From NCBI GenBank assembly GCA_009761415.1, contig QUOL01000018.1, forward strand, positions 558,001 to 622,000: a stretch of DNA of 64,000 nt, written 5' to 3'. Positions within the stretch are counted from its first letter, which is position 1; each line of letters starts with the position of its first letter. Below, piece by piece: positions 44,368 to 55,981 of the stretch. A program made the position numbers and the translations under genes. The DNA is from Sarcomyxa edulis. Its lineage: Eukaryota > Basidiomycota > Agaricomycetes > Agaricales > Mycenaceae. Below the pieces are notes generated by a model, which ran no database searches, had not been told where the DNA came from, and saw nothing but the letters and a program-made list of their open reading frames with translations.

Positions 44368-46807
44368 ATAAATGGGTTCTATTTCTCGCGGCGCACCCGC
44401 CACATTACTACTGACACTACAGTGAGATATCTATCCACCTAGATCCACCCGCGTGAGATGATCTTGCCACTCCAGAAGTGATGAAACTTTGACCAAAGAT
44501 GTTCAGCGAGCAAACATTGGGCTTGAGAAGCTTGTCCTTCGAGCGAGGAAAGTTGAGACGTCTATCGAACGAGAAAATTGAGATGTGAATGGAGAAGTCA
44601 AGGACTGAGAACGAAAGGGTACTTATCGTCGACAAAGCAACTGTACGATGACCGATAGCGTAAATCCGAGTTGGAGTATCTCCGGCCAAGCAGGACGACC
44701 GTATGCAAGAGTTCAACCGGGACGACTCCGGACGAGTGCTCCATGACGAGTACTCGAGAGGACTGATACTCAGGGAGGAAGGGCATCAGGGGAGGGGAAA
44801 CAAAGTCACAAATGAGGATATAGAGTCTTAGAGAGCTCAATAACGCACCATGTAGAGTGAGATGTCCGATCTACCAGTGGTAGTACCACTTCCCGGGAAA
44901 GCTTCGGCAGGAACATAAACCTTGGGAGCGGGATTGTCGGGGACTGCTCGCCGTAGTGTAATGTAGGAAGGGTTCTTGAAGCTGTAACATTCTAGAACAA
45001 TGAATATTGAATGAGTCCATTGCAAATATATAAGACAAGTACATACTAGCATCCTAAAGTGCATCATCCTCCGTGAAACTATATCTTGACGCGTATTTCA
45101 GCTCGTATCTAATACACTGAATGCTTATATATCATAATTAGTGTGTTTGACGCGTGAAAGGACGATAACTACACCTGGTAAATGGCCATATTGCGAAATT
45201 CTTGGAAAATTTTGTATCTGGGCTGTTGCCGGGTCAATTTTGAGCTTGCTCCTCTGGGAAAAGAGACTAGAGATCACAGATAGGATCCCATTGAGATGTA
45301 TCTGATAGCTGAGCAAGTTGAGAGAGAGGCGAAAGCAGGAGCCCAGACGACACCCCGCGCACATGAGGGTAATAAAGTATGAAGTCATTTCAAACTCCGC
45401 TCAATCCTCGATCGCGTCTTCCGAGTTCGAGCGTCTTCGAAGCTCGAGCTTTGGGTCAACTCACGCATAGATCTATATAGCACTATATATCCCCGTGAGC
45501 GACTTGCTAAGGTAATTCTTCTTGGTAGTCTCCATGAATCTTCCGACATTGTAGACTAGAGCTCACAGAAATCTCTTCTAGACAGCAGTGCACTGAGTGC
45601 AGACTCGGACGCGTTTCTCAATGGCAGAAGTAGACTGTGCAGAGAGTATTCAGGGACTCCCCCTTGAGTAATGAGATCAGGAGATGGTGTACGGGCATAT
45701 CTAGAGCTTGGAGAACAGTGACCGGTCAGGCCATCGTGGGTGAGTGTTGTACGGCGTACTACAGCTGGCAGAGAGGATCGAAAGGCGTTGTGGGTAACGA
45801 CATCAGAAGAGGATGCTATTATGTATGCAAGCCTTGTGAATTGTGGTCGACAGTATATATGCACAGATCGCGACTCGCAATGTTAAGACACGATCGACAG
45901 AGATGCAACAAAGATGTGGATGACAAGCGGGACTCGGGAGTAGATAAAGATGAAAGAGTGAAGAACCGTGAATTACTTTGAATAGACAGGGTATCGGTCT
46001 GAGTGGAACCTACTGCTCGGGCTCCTCATCCTAAGTGACCGTAGTACCGTGTATCCTTCGACCTTCCTGGAGTCAGACCCAGACCTCACCATCCTTCCCT
46101 AATATCCTGCGAGTCTGCAAGCACATGAAGCGAGGCGAAGCGAAGTCGCGTACAGTCGGTAATGACAAGGGAAGCCCGGAGGTAGGAGTGGTTTTAGCAG
46201 AGAATGCAATAGCGATGTCGGTACTCAAATCCGGCGGCAACTGAGAGAGTCGACAGTTCAGATGGATACCTAGAGGGCACGCAATGAGTGTCAAGATCCG
46301 AGATTTGACACGAAGGGCACAAGGAGATTCCATCGCCCGGTCATTGTATGTCGAATGTTGCCGTGGAAAGAGAGGAATAGCCAGATCAGCAATGTGGGTA
46401 GGTAGAAACTCAACAACCCCCTTCTGTGTATCCGGTACGGCATAAGTAGTTCTTGACATTAGATATACAGGGTGAGAGGGTCCGTACAGAATTAGAAGTA
46501 GCTAGACGTACAAAAGTCGCAGCGGAGTCGTGCACCGCAAATCCCTGATCTTGGTATTCCGTTCGACCTGGAGCTTATATCCCGACCTATAGAAGCAAGC
46601 TGCGAGAGGTAATCTTGACGCACTATGAAAGCTGGAGCATCCACCTCCGGTTACCGTTGGCACTGCAGTGAGAAGATCGAGCAACACTTGAATAGGACGC
46701 GTCGAAGATGCGACTTGATGTGTGCGATAGCCAATGATGGCTAGGTAAGCTAGAATTGTTGAGAGGTATCGATAGCTAGCCGAATTATACAAGGTCCTAC
46801 CAGGTAG

Positions 46808-46994
46808 CACTTATACGAAGTGCATTATCAGGGAGTGTGTAAAAAAACACTCGATCCAAGTGCACGGCGGCTGAGTGCGAAAAATGCACTGCATCCAAAT
46901 GCGTCAAATTTCGGACCAAAAACACTTTCGAGAATGACACTTCATTTAAGTGTCAAGATTGCCCGATAAGTGTATTTGCACTCATATTAAGTGC
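46808..46994. repeat. Right subterminal repeat array
   Basis: About half a dozen copies of the same near-palindrome as at the left end, for example CACTTATACGAAGTGC, CACTCGATCCAAGTGC and CACTCATATTAAGTGC. Confidence 0.75.
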
Positions 46995-47371
46995 AAATCG
47001 TTCCCACAGTGACTGAAGTAGTACGATCTCAAGCCTTTGTGTCATATCGCACATGTGGCCGACCTTCCCAAGACCTTCCAGTTCGTTGAACTTCCGAGTC
47101 GTTCAACCGTTGACTCTCAGATGGCGGTGGAGGCTATTTTTCATGCGTTGTTGTTGCTATTGTGGCCTCCGGCGTCGGACTACTAGTCAGCTATCTTCTC
47201 TCTCTTGAGTCTTCTTCATTGAGGCGTTGCACTGTTTGATATCACCTACAACTATGATCTCAGCTTAGTCTCAACAGATCGCTGTATAAATCAAGATTCT
47301 CGAATCCAAGTGGTCGTCCGAGTCTTTGCGCCCACGTTCTTCACCTATCGTCAAATAGTAATAACGAAACT

Positions 47372-47528
47372 CTTCGAGTTCTATCCGGAGAACGCTGCTG
47401 GTCTATCCTCTCACATTATCGGCAATGCGCATTCCACTGTCGACCCGATCACTGTAAGTATAGACCCTCGGACTCAAATGGCTGTCCATTGGCGCCACTG
47501 GCATTGTCCTTCGAGTTCTATCCGCAGT
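47372..47528 (+). repeat. Two direct repeat units upstream of GTPase copy D
   Basis: CTTCGAGTTCTATCCGGAG at 47372 and a near copy CTTCGAGTTCTATCCGCAG about 138 bp further on. Same word and similar spacing as before copy B. Confidence 0.65.
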
Positions 47529-47713
47529 ACTCCAACTTCTTCTACCAGGGTTCATCCTCTGAACCCCGAGTCACCACGAGGCGCGTTCGATACTACAGCT
47601 TTCTGCTATGTTTGCATCATGAAAGACGCGTGCCACCCGACCGATATCCACGAGGCAACCGACTCAAAACTCAGCCTAACGACTGAAGCTCTCCCCATCT
47701 CGCGAGTCTCGAA

Positions 47714-49220
47714 ATGACAGCCGTAATTCCTATCACTTCTTCCTCTGGGAGGGCAGACGCCTCCGCGAAGACCCTCCCCATTTCGTCCGAGTCATATAGT
47801 AGAAATTCTGCCCGGGTGAAATCAGCTGGCCGTTCTGGCTCTGGTCTGCCGGATTCGACGTCACAAGATGATTCCGAAGTTGCTATTGCGTACGTCCTTC
47901 AGATTGTATCAGACTCAGTATCTCTTCCGTTTACATTGTTCTCTCTGTAGAGTGATGGGTGGGTACCCCTTTTGTTGATGTCACCCTTCCTTTCGAATTC
48001 GGACTGAAAGTTTGACAGGAGCTACTGGTACTGGAAAGACATCGGTAGGCTACTTTGATTTAGAAACACGGGTATCTGGGCACTAATTAACATTTATCTT
48101 AGTTCATCAATCTTGTTAGCGGGTCGAATCTGCGCATCGGACGTGGCCTACGCTCCTGCACGGCTATCGTCCAGACGGCGGAACCATTCATATTGGACGG
48201 GCGCATCGTGACTCTCATTGATACCCCGGGATTTGACGATACAAGCAAAAGCGACGCCGACGTCCTCAAGATGATCGCTGCATTTCTCTCCACTGCGTAA
48301 GGATTGCCGTACTACATGATCAATCCCAAGTCAGTCAACTGACGCCATTGATGTTTTACCCGATATATAGGTACGAGCACGGGAAAAAGCTCGCCGGAGT
48401 GATCTACCTCCACCGCATTTCCGATTTCAGGATGGGTGGCATTTCGACACGCAATTTCAAAATGTTCAGGCAGCTTTGCGGTGACAGCACCTTGAAGAAC
48501 GTTGTTATCGTAACAAACATGTGGGGCGAAGTCTCCCGTGAGATCGGTGAGGCTCGCGAAGCAGAACTAGCCAAAGAGGATATGTTCTTTAAGCCTGTGC
48601 TAGAGAAGGGTGCACAGATTCTTCGCCACGACAATACGTTGCAATCTGCACAGGCCATTCTCCATCACCTTGTCGATAACCAACCCCAAGTTCTCTGTAT
48701 TCAACGCGAGATCGTCGATCAACACAAGGATATTTCCGAGACGGCCGCTGGCGAAGAGCTCAACCGTGAGTTGATCGCGCAGACCAAACGGCACAGGGAA
48801 GAAATGCTTCAGTTGCAGAAAGAGATGCAGGAGGCGATTCGGATGAAGGATGAAGAAACTCGAAGGGAACTGGAGCAGGAGACGAAGAAGTTGCAAACCG
48901 AGATGGCTCGAGTACAGACCGACTCTCAGAAGCTGGCCAATGGGTTCCAAGAGGAGAGAGACAAGATGAACCAAAGGATGAAGGAGATGGAAGATGCGGC
49001 GAAGAGGGATGCTCAAAAGGCGGCTGCAGAGTATCAGAAACAAATTCAGGCACTCGAAAATCGACTGCAACAATCGGCGAATGCGACGGCCTCGGAGAAA
49101 GCAGCGCTGCAAAAGCAGCTCGATGATATGAATCGAAAGTTCTCGCAAGCCCAGAGAAGCAGAGGTGGTGGCTTTTTCGGTTTCATTGGAAGAGCCCTCG
49201 ATTCTATTTTCGGATTCTGA
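47714..49220 (+). CDS. Coiled-coil P-loop GTPase, copy D
   Basis: Exons 47714-47889, 47951-47958 (8 nt), 48019-48044, 48103-48296 and 48371-49220 give 417 aa, the longest copy. The N-terminal 50 residues are Ser/Arg/Ala-rich and likely disordered, ending QDDSEVAIA. P-loop GATGTGKTS is about residues 62-70. Then NLVSGSNLRIGRGLRSC, LIDTPGFDD and IVTNMWGEVSREIGEAREAE. The coiled coil runs from about residue 230 (ELIAQTKRHREEMLQLQKEM) to 390, and the end GGGFFGFIGRALDSIFGF is strongly amphipathic. Upstream DNA is shared with copy B including repeats, so the duplication carried the promoter. Cellular role unknown. Confidence 0.86.
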
Positions 49221-50518
49221 CGATTTGAGTCCGTTGGTTTTCTCTCTGTGTCACACTACGTCCTATCTCATGTTAGTCACAAGTACGATGATCAGAACTC
49301 AGCTTTGTTTGGCAGCCAGCGGCGGCAATTTGGCGGCAATGATCACTGAGCGGTGCTGAGCTAAGCCCGGGTGGCTATTTGTCTCTCGAGCTCTTGCCAA
49401 ACACGTGTCCGGCAGTTTCCGATGACCTTTGACCAAGTCACACTAGTCACAATTAGAATTCATCCCATTCTCATCGTTCGACGTTCTCCCGAGCATCTCA
49501 TACTGCGAGCTTTAAAAGTACAGCAAGTTCCCAGAGATATCGAACGCGGCGTTCTGTTACCGAAATAGTATCGTCGAGCGCTAGGATGGCACGGAAACGC
49601 GGTGAGTTCAGACCTGTCCGTGCTTTTCAGGAAAGTACTACTGCTCCAAGTTACAAGAAACGCTCTCAGCTGCCCTTTCATCACCGAGGATTGTGAGATG
49701 GTCGTGACTAGTCTACTCATCCTTTGTCTCGACTGCATTGGCATATCCATCGATGGAGTGCGAAGATCGCACATTTATGTCGTCGGCATCAATGTAATGC
49801 AATCACTCCAAAACTTCGAACTCTAATCTTAACCACCCTACTATCACCCTATACGCCAAATACTCACCTCCGAGCACTTTGTTTCATCTATGTATTCCTC
49901 CCTCCTCTCTGTGCAAAGTTTCTAGGTCGTGTATCATCCCAAGAATAACGGACTTCAGCTGCGGAAGTGTGGACACAAGACAATGACGCAAGGCATTCCA
50001 TTCCCTTATAGAACCACGGCATTTCCCATTTTGCAATCCCACTTTACTGTGTGCCGAGCGCTGAAGATCGGAACGTTGAGCTCTGAAGAGGTTGAGAGAG
50101 AGTTTGGAAGTCGAAGCTCCCTCGAATCTTCCACGAGAAAAACTTCGACCACTCAAGAAGTACCTTGCATATCCTCTCCCACTTGTATTATACACAGGTA
50201 GCGTCGATAGTGTAATTCAATCTAGCAGTCTCGCCTGGGTGGGACAACTTGTATCCCAGATCGAAAAAAAAATAGTTAGCAACGCATTTGCGCCCAAGCC
50301 AAGCAGTCATAGTACGGCTGTGGAGCTTTGGTCATGCGGCTTTGCCTCGTTCTCGCCTTGTTCTTTCACCTAATTGTCCTCGTTCACGACTAGCAATCGT
50401 GCTGGCTCTGCCTCATCGACGCGCAAAGCGACCTTTCCGTTCCATCTTCACGAGGTCTTCGAGACGAAACACCGTCGTTACTGCGAGTGAACTCGGGACA
50501 TCAGCTTCTCACGTTCAA
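49221..50518. other. Intergenic region between GTPase D and RhoGAP gene
   Basis: About 1.3 kb. Small open frames (for example near 49460-49774 minus and 49929-50201) overlap on both strands without motifs. The frame of the RhoGAP gene is open upstream to about 50288 but without a recognisable domain. No gene is called. Confidence 0.45.
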
Positions 50519-52400
50519 ATGACTATGCTCCCCGCCGAACCACCTACCAAAGCCAACCTCAAAGCTTGGTGGAATCATTTTACGTTCACTCAGAAGGCGA
50601 AGAAGGAGGCGGAAAGTAAGGGTGAGTTGAGCCTATCCCATCGCGCTCCCATTTCTGTCCGTAATATTCTATTTATTCTTCTGCGGGAATTCTTCTGTCT
50701 GCAGGCGTAGAAGAGCATCCTGTGTTCGGGAAACCACTACGAGAGAGTCTGAAATACGCGAGCGTGCAGATATCTACGGCTAATGCAAATGGAGAGTTGT
50801 ATGTGTGGGGATATATACCAGTTGTCGTAGCAAAGTGGTGCGTCTTCTTGGTTGCAATGCGTGTGCTATTCTCTCACACTCGGTTTGGCTCTTTGACAGT
50901 GGACTGTACCTGAAAGAGAATGGTAGGTCCCAATATTGCGGCTTCTTGGTTGTCGTCTCCGAGTGTTGATTCACATCTACCGGTTTGTAGCGACGGAAGT
51001 GGAGGGTACTTTCCGTGTAAATGGATCGAATAAACGTATGAGAGAGCTCCAAGCTGCGTTTGAAAAACCACCACGAGTTGCGTCTTTCTGCTTGACCTAT
51101 GCTTACGCCTCGTTGACCGTGGAATATGGTTACAGTACGGGAAATCGTTGGATTGGAAGAAGGAGACATATACCACGCATGATGTCGCGAGTGTTTTTAG
51201 GAGATACCTCACCCAGATGCCAGTGCGTGCGTTTTTCTTTGCTTCGTTCTGCTCATCGTCCGTTCTCTTGATCTTAATTCATGTCTCTCCGTTCAGGAAC
51301 CTGTTATACCCTATGATATGTACCACAATGTGAGTACAGATGCTCAGATCGCTTCCTTCCTCTGACGCAGACCTGTGTGTTGTTCAGTTTCGAGATGCAC
51401 TTGGTGAGCGCCATGAATTATATACCTGAATCTTCCCTAATTTCGTTGACATTTATAGCCAAACAACCTTTCAACCAGGACGAAGTCATTGCAACTTATA
51501 AACGGCTAATCCGTTCGATGCCCCGTGCAAATCAATATCTTCTATTATACGTCCTCGATCTTTTATCTGTATTTGCCCGCAAGTCCGACAAGAACCTCAT
51601 GACAGCCACGAGTCTGTCTCTAATCCTCTCTTACCTGCGAAGCGATTCATCTGACAATTCGTACCCCAGATTTAGCCGTAATTTTTCGACCCGGATTAAT
51701 ATCACACCCAAACCACGAGATGTCACCAAAAGAGCACGATCTCAGTCAAAAGGTGCTGGAGTTCTTGATTGCACATCAGGACTGGTTTATGCTCGACATA
51801 CCACCACCGCCACAATCCGAACCTGGTACGCCAGTAGCGACGTCATCGGATGCTGAAGACATCTTGGTCGTACCGAGCTCGGATGAAGGTCACTCGCCGT
51901 TGGAAGGAGGGTGGAAGTTGGTTGGGAAGGATAAAGATGTCCGAAAAGTGACTCGGCGACGAACGACACACGAACGTAGTGGTGGGCCGACTCCTCATAT
52001 TTCCCCGCCGTAGAACCGGGGGGATCTACCCTCTCTAGTGATTTTCTGACTCTTGGGTACCCCCCGGTTTTATTATCATTCAGATACAGCACGTAAAACA
52101 AAATTACACGGCCATGGGATGCTGGAAGAAGGTGATCTCGATGACCTCTCGCCGGTTGCGGAGACGCCGCTATCACGTTCGGAAGAACAAGGTATTCCGG
52201 GCGCGACGGTGGGTGTGACACGCAGTCGTACGCTACCCTCGGGATCAAGGAGAGGTATTCATAGACCGGGGGCATCGCCGACGGATGTCGCTGGTGGTGC
52301 AGCGAATGTCAATACAAGGGTCCTACGCAAACATAGACGACCGTCGCCTCCTCACTCACATCGAAAGCAGCCCCCAGCGACGGTAGGTAGTAGTGATTGA
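50519..52400 (+). CDS. RhoGAP domain protein
   Basis: GTPase-activating protein for Rho-family GTPases. Exons 50519-50621, 50705-50837, 50900-50922, 50991-51076, 51136-51222, 51297-51329, 51388-51403 (16 nt), 51459-51611, 51670-51981 and 52084-52400 give 420 aa. The RhoGAP fold spans about residues 35-235: FGKPLRESLKYASVQ, the arginine finger in EGTFRVNGS (R about 95), YTTHDVASVFRRYLTQMPEP, LLYVLDLLSVFA and TATNLAVIFRP with the stabilising Asn about 212. The C-terminal tail is Ser/Pro/Arg-rich and disordered. The boundary of the last intron is uncertain (donor at 51982 or a few bases earlier); that intron contains a 10-bp perfect inverted repeat. An earlier start in the open upstream frame is possible. 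Confidence 0.83.
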
Positions 52401-53168
52401 AGGTGATTGACATGGACTCTTTTATTTCTCATACCCTTGGACATTTTTACCCTACCTTCTTTTGTTTTGTGGTTTATTTCCCGGTGAATGAACAGTTTAG
52501 ATGTTATGCATGCATTTTCTTTTCCTTTGGATTGCTTTATGTCGAGGATAATATTCGTTACTACGTACTTACATGATTTGCTTTCAATGACACTTGACGA
52601 GTGGAAGGAGCCTGGAGAGGATCTCGGCTCAATTCGAAACGAGAGTCAGTTCATAAGACCGCGATAATTTATCAGCCCTTATCTGCCATGGCCACGTTCC
52701 ATGGTACTTATCTTCATTTCATGGTCCAGTGAGGTTGCAGTGGGGGTATCGTCCGATATCTTGCTCCGATATCGCCCTAAGCTGTCCTTGGTGCACTACT
52801 GCGGCCTATCAGGGAAACATTCCCCGAGAAACATGCAGGTGAAGCACTGTATAGACATAGTGGTGAACCGGTGGACCTGTGAACATTCAGGCCTTCAAGC
52901 TTCAAGCTTCATGTGAGTCACTGGCATCGAGTCAGTTTTTTTTGGAAGTCGAATCGACGTCGTACGCGTCTGGCGTGGACTGGGTCGTGGACTGGGTCCT
53001 CGGCTTTTCTTCGGGTCTTGGCCAGACTCCTATGTACGCATGTGTGGCAACAGAGTCGAGGCGTTGCCAAGGCCTACCACGATGTAGCCAGGCTTTCGTG
53101 CATACGGTGGTGGCATTTCACTGACTCCTAAATGAATTTTTTTTCCATCTTCATTCCATACTAACACC
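52401..53168. other. Intergenic region upstream of transporter gene
   Basis: About 770 bases. It contains repeated words such as GGACTGGGTCGTGGACTGGGTC near 52978 and a T-rich tract before the transporter start. No gene is seen. Confidence 0.4.
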
Positions 53169-54957
53169 ATGGACAACAACTTGCCTTTGAGCATGACAAA
53201 GTCCCTGTCGAGAGTCCGTAGGTATTCTACTCGAGGGAGTACACGGGCAGAAAGGGCTTCTATCTCGGCCTCCCAGAGAGTAGTTCGTCTTTCCCACATT
53301 CCACAAGAAAATCGATTAGGGACACTTGACTGGCGAGAGCATACAGCTGCTTGGGGATGGCAAATGTGAGTAGCTTGCCCTGGCTGGGCTCTTGGTTTTA
53401 TACTCATCGTATGATCAGGTGGACACCAAATATGTGCGCGTGTTAAAGCTTTTCGAGTCCTGCAGGGGATTTACAATTATTTGCAGGGGAACCGGTGCCG
53501 TCTCGGTGGTAATTAACTCTATACCATATGATTTTAGAGGGAAGCATACGATAGGTGCGTCCGAGTCTGTGATTGCAACGGTATCTGCTGACAGGGGCGT
53601 ACAGGAACGATATTCGTTATCATCAATATCATCATTTTCATAATCAACGTGATTGTGACTTCATGTAGAATGTACTACCATCCCAAAGTGTTCATGCGAT
53701 CGTTCTCATCGCAATCGGAGGGTGTTTGGGTATGCTGATCTCCCTTTGGAAACGATCAATGACTTATTACCATTCCACAGTTTCCCACTTTCAACCTTGC
53801 TTGTGCCACTCTCCTCCTTGGATTCATAAACTATGGAATCCCGTACACAGGCCCCTGGTTTACTCGGACCTGTGAGGCCCTTTTCTGGATATATATCGCC
53901 ATGGCATATATGACCGGCCTCATAATACAGAACACCTTGTCAGTAGACTCATTTATCTCGTCTACCGCTATCCCTCAATGTCTCATAACGATATCACAGA
54001 CGGCTACACGCAAGAGATCTCTCGTTCGTTGCACCTGCCGAAGCTCTTGAAGTCTTCCCTACCATGATCGGTGGCACAGTAGCATCGATTCTAGCGCCAC
54101 ATCTCTCCTCTGAACGAGCCCTAGTCGTCATTCTGTTCGGATACGTCCTCCAAGGAGGAGGCTTCTGGATGGGGATCCTCAAACTCGCGGTTTGGCAAGT
54201 TCGCCACATCACACTAGAACGAGCACGGAGTGAGGTCCTACCAAGTTACATCATCGCTCTCGGTCCTCCCGGATTCACTGCTCTTGCTTTTACGAACCTG
54301 GGATACGAATGTTTGCGAGTATTCCCTGAAACCAATTTCCTGTCCGGGGTATCCCCAGATATATCTCCGCTTTTCGTCGCTCAGATATTTGCCGTCGCTG
54401 GGATACTGCAAGCGTTGTTTTTGCTCGGGTGGTGTGTTTGGATACTCGTCGTGTTCTCCGGATGGAGTACATTGTCGTTTGTGCAAATGATCCGAAAGGG
54501 GGCTCCCTCGAAATACAGTATGAGTTGGTGTAAGCGATCCTTTCTCTCGGTCTGCTTCTCCCGTTATTGTTTTCCCTGATTGCCTGTCGACTATCTAGGG
54601 GCTTGGACATTCCCTTTGTGTAAGTCATAGCTATCGAATCAGATAGATCTCTCTTACTGATCTCTGTTACACGTCCAGCCGGCTTTATATCGACATTGGG
54701 AAGATTCGCTACCCTGTTTCCTTCCAAGACGTTCGCTATCTTGAATATCATTGGAACGATATTCGTATTCATCATGTACGTCCCTCGTTCACCTCCTCAT
54801 AATCCACAACTCACGCATATTATTATCCAGGTGGATGGTCAATGTCTGGGGTACAGTCTCACTGATCCTAGACGGACAGTTACCTGTCCCACCACGAGAG
54901 TGTGTTCCGAATGTTGAAGAGGAAGAAAAAACCATGGACGGAACAGAGAGATTCTGA
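53169..54957 (+). CDS. TDT-family transporter (malate permease / sulfite efflux type)
   Basis: Membrane carrier of the tellurite-resistance/dicarboxylate family, which includes Mae1 and Ssu1. Exons 53169-53365, 53487-53554, 53605-53729, 53781-53938, 54000-54529, 54599-54619, 54679-54775 and 54831-54957 give 440 aa. The N-terminus (about 55 residues) is Ser/Arg-rich and cytosolic. Then REHTAAWGWQMGTGAVSVVI matches the family's first helix with its TMGTG-type motif. About ten helices follow, including GTIFVIINIIIFIINVIVT, FPTFNLACATLLLGFI, LFWIYIAMAYMTGLII and ILQALFLLGWCVWILVVF. PAEALEVFPTMIGGTVAS is the repeated half-site. Substrate (malate, sulfite or another anion) cannot be told. Confidence 0.84.
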
Positions 54958-55981
54958 AAACGCGTCCTCTCACGAACACGCATAGATACGACTGCCGCGA
55001 TTTCATTATGATCTTTATACCGATATTCCCTCCCTTTCCTCTTTTCATATTTACCCTGCATCTTAGAGATATGCATTATGGGACGTAGACTAAAATACCC
55101 GACTATAATCCACTGGGTGTTGCTAATTAACATTCTATTTTTTCCCACTGTACAAAGCATGTCATTCTGTTCAGATATCAGCTTCGATATATCCCCGGAC
55201 GCGTTTGATTCGCGTCAGGAACTCACGCGACGTGCCTTGAGTGGCACTTTCATCCGAGAATTCGAATCAAGGTCAGTCGAAGCCGCAGGCAAGCGACTCC
55301 AAACAACCGCACAGAGCTGCGGCGAAGGCACAATTGCAGGGCACATCGCACCTACGAGAGCAGTGTGCGTCCTATGAGTACAACCGGAGGCGAACCATAG
55401 AGTACTTGACAAGACCGTCAATTCTCCGAGTCCAGGCAGATTTCGCATGTATTTGACGATAGACTCTACAATCGTATGACTATACTCACATATAGCTACC
55501 CGAACGTCGCCTCGGAGTCGATTGCGCCTGTTCGCGACGATTGAAGTCTGTTCATCAGTGCACCATGTTTCTATGTATCCCTCTTCGCTAAAGCGGCCTA
55601 CGGAATCCTGCGCGTCTCAAAAACCATCCTGACCGGGCCAGAGTACGTCTAGAACGATAACGGCCAGAGGTTTCCAGACGCGGCGTACAGACTTAGTCCG
55701 GCGAGGCCTTGCTGTAAACGTTACAAAATAAATGAAACCATAAGAATCCGAGGTGTGGTACATGATGCAGAGTGAGAATGTGGTTACAACGTCCCAGCGT
55801 GGAAGAGTGTCACTGAAACGTAGAGCAGTAAAGTAAGGTGATAGTGTGATAGTGATAGCGATAGATGAAACCGAAACCTCCGATCTGAACCTCAACCACT
55901 TGCATGCAGCGCAATGATATGCAATCCCCATGGTTCCTTCGTACATGCTGCCTCTAGAGCCCCTCATCCTTCCCTACGACC
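54958..55981. other. Intergenic region between convergent transporter and UbiA genes
   Basis: About 1 kb. An open frame at 55078-55377 starts with a hydrophobic stretch (HWVLLINILFFPTVQS) that could be a signal peptide, but there is no similarity or splice support. Direct repeats of GTGATAGTGATAGCGATAG type occur near 55845. No gene is called. Confidence 0.4.

Larger units (their letters stand above)
44116..47011. mobile_element. 2.9-kb element with terminal inverted and subterminal repeats
   Basis: The left end CACTGTAGGAACGATTTGCA and the right end, read on the other strand (CACTGTGGGAACGATTTGCA), match over about 35 bp with a few changes. ACTG directly flanks both ends (44112-44115 and 47012-47015), a likely 4-bp target duplication. 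Just inside each end lies an array of 16-bp semi-palindromes of form CACTnnnATGAAGTGC. The interior contains only weak open frames on both strands (for example one including SFKNPSYITLRRAVPDNPA near 44950 minus), none of which I recognise as transposase. It is therefore probably a non-autonomous or decayed DNA transposon, inserted between GTPase copies C and D. I cannot assign the superfamily. Confidence 0.75.

Noticed and set aside
44116..47011. CRISPR-like array suggested by regular short repeats
   Set aside because: Repeats are imperfect palindromes confined to the two ends of an element with TIRs, in a fungal genome, with irregular spacing. They fit transposon subterminal repeats.
48099..49148. 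Long minus-strand open frames over GTPase copy D
   Set aside because: They mirror the coiled-coil coding sequence and have no motifs of their own.
55078..55377. Possible small secreted protein (hydrophobic N-terminus)
   Set aside because: No splice or homology support and no cysteine pattern; overlapped by an equally long frame on the other strand.
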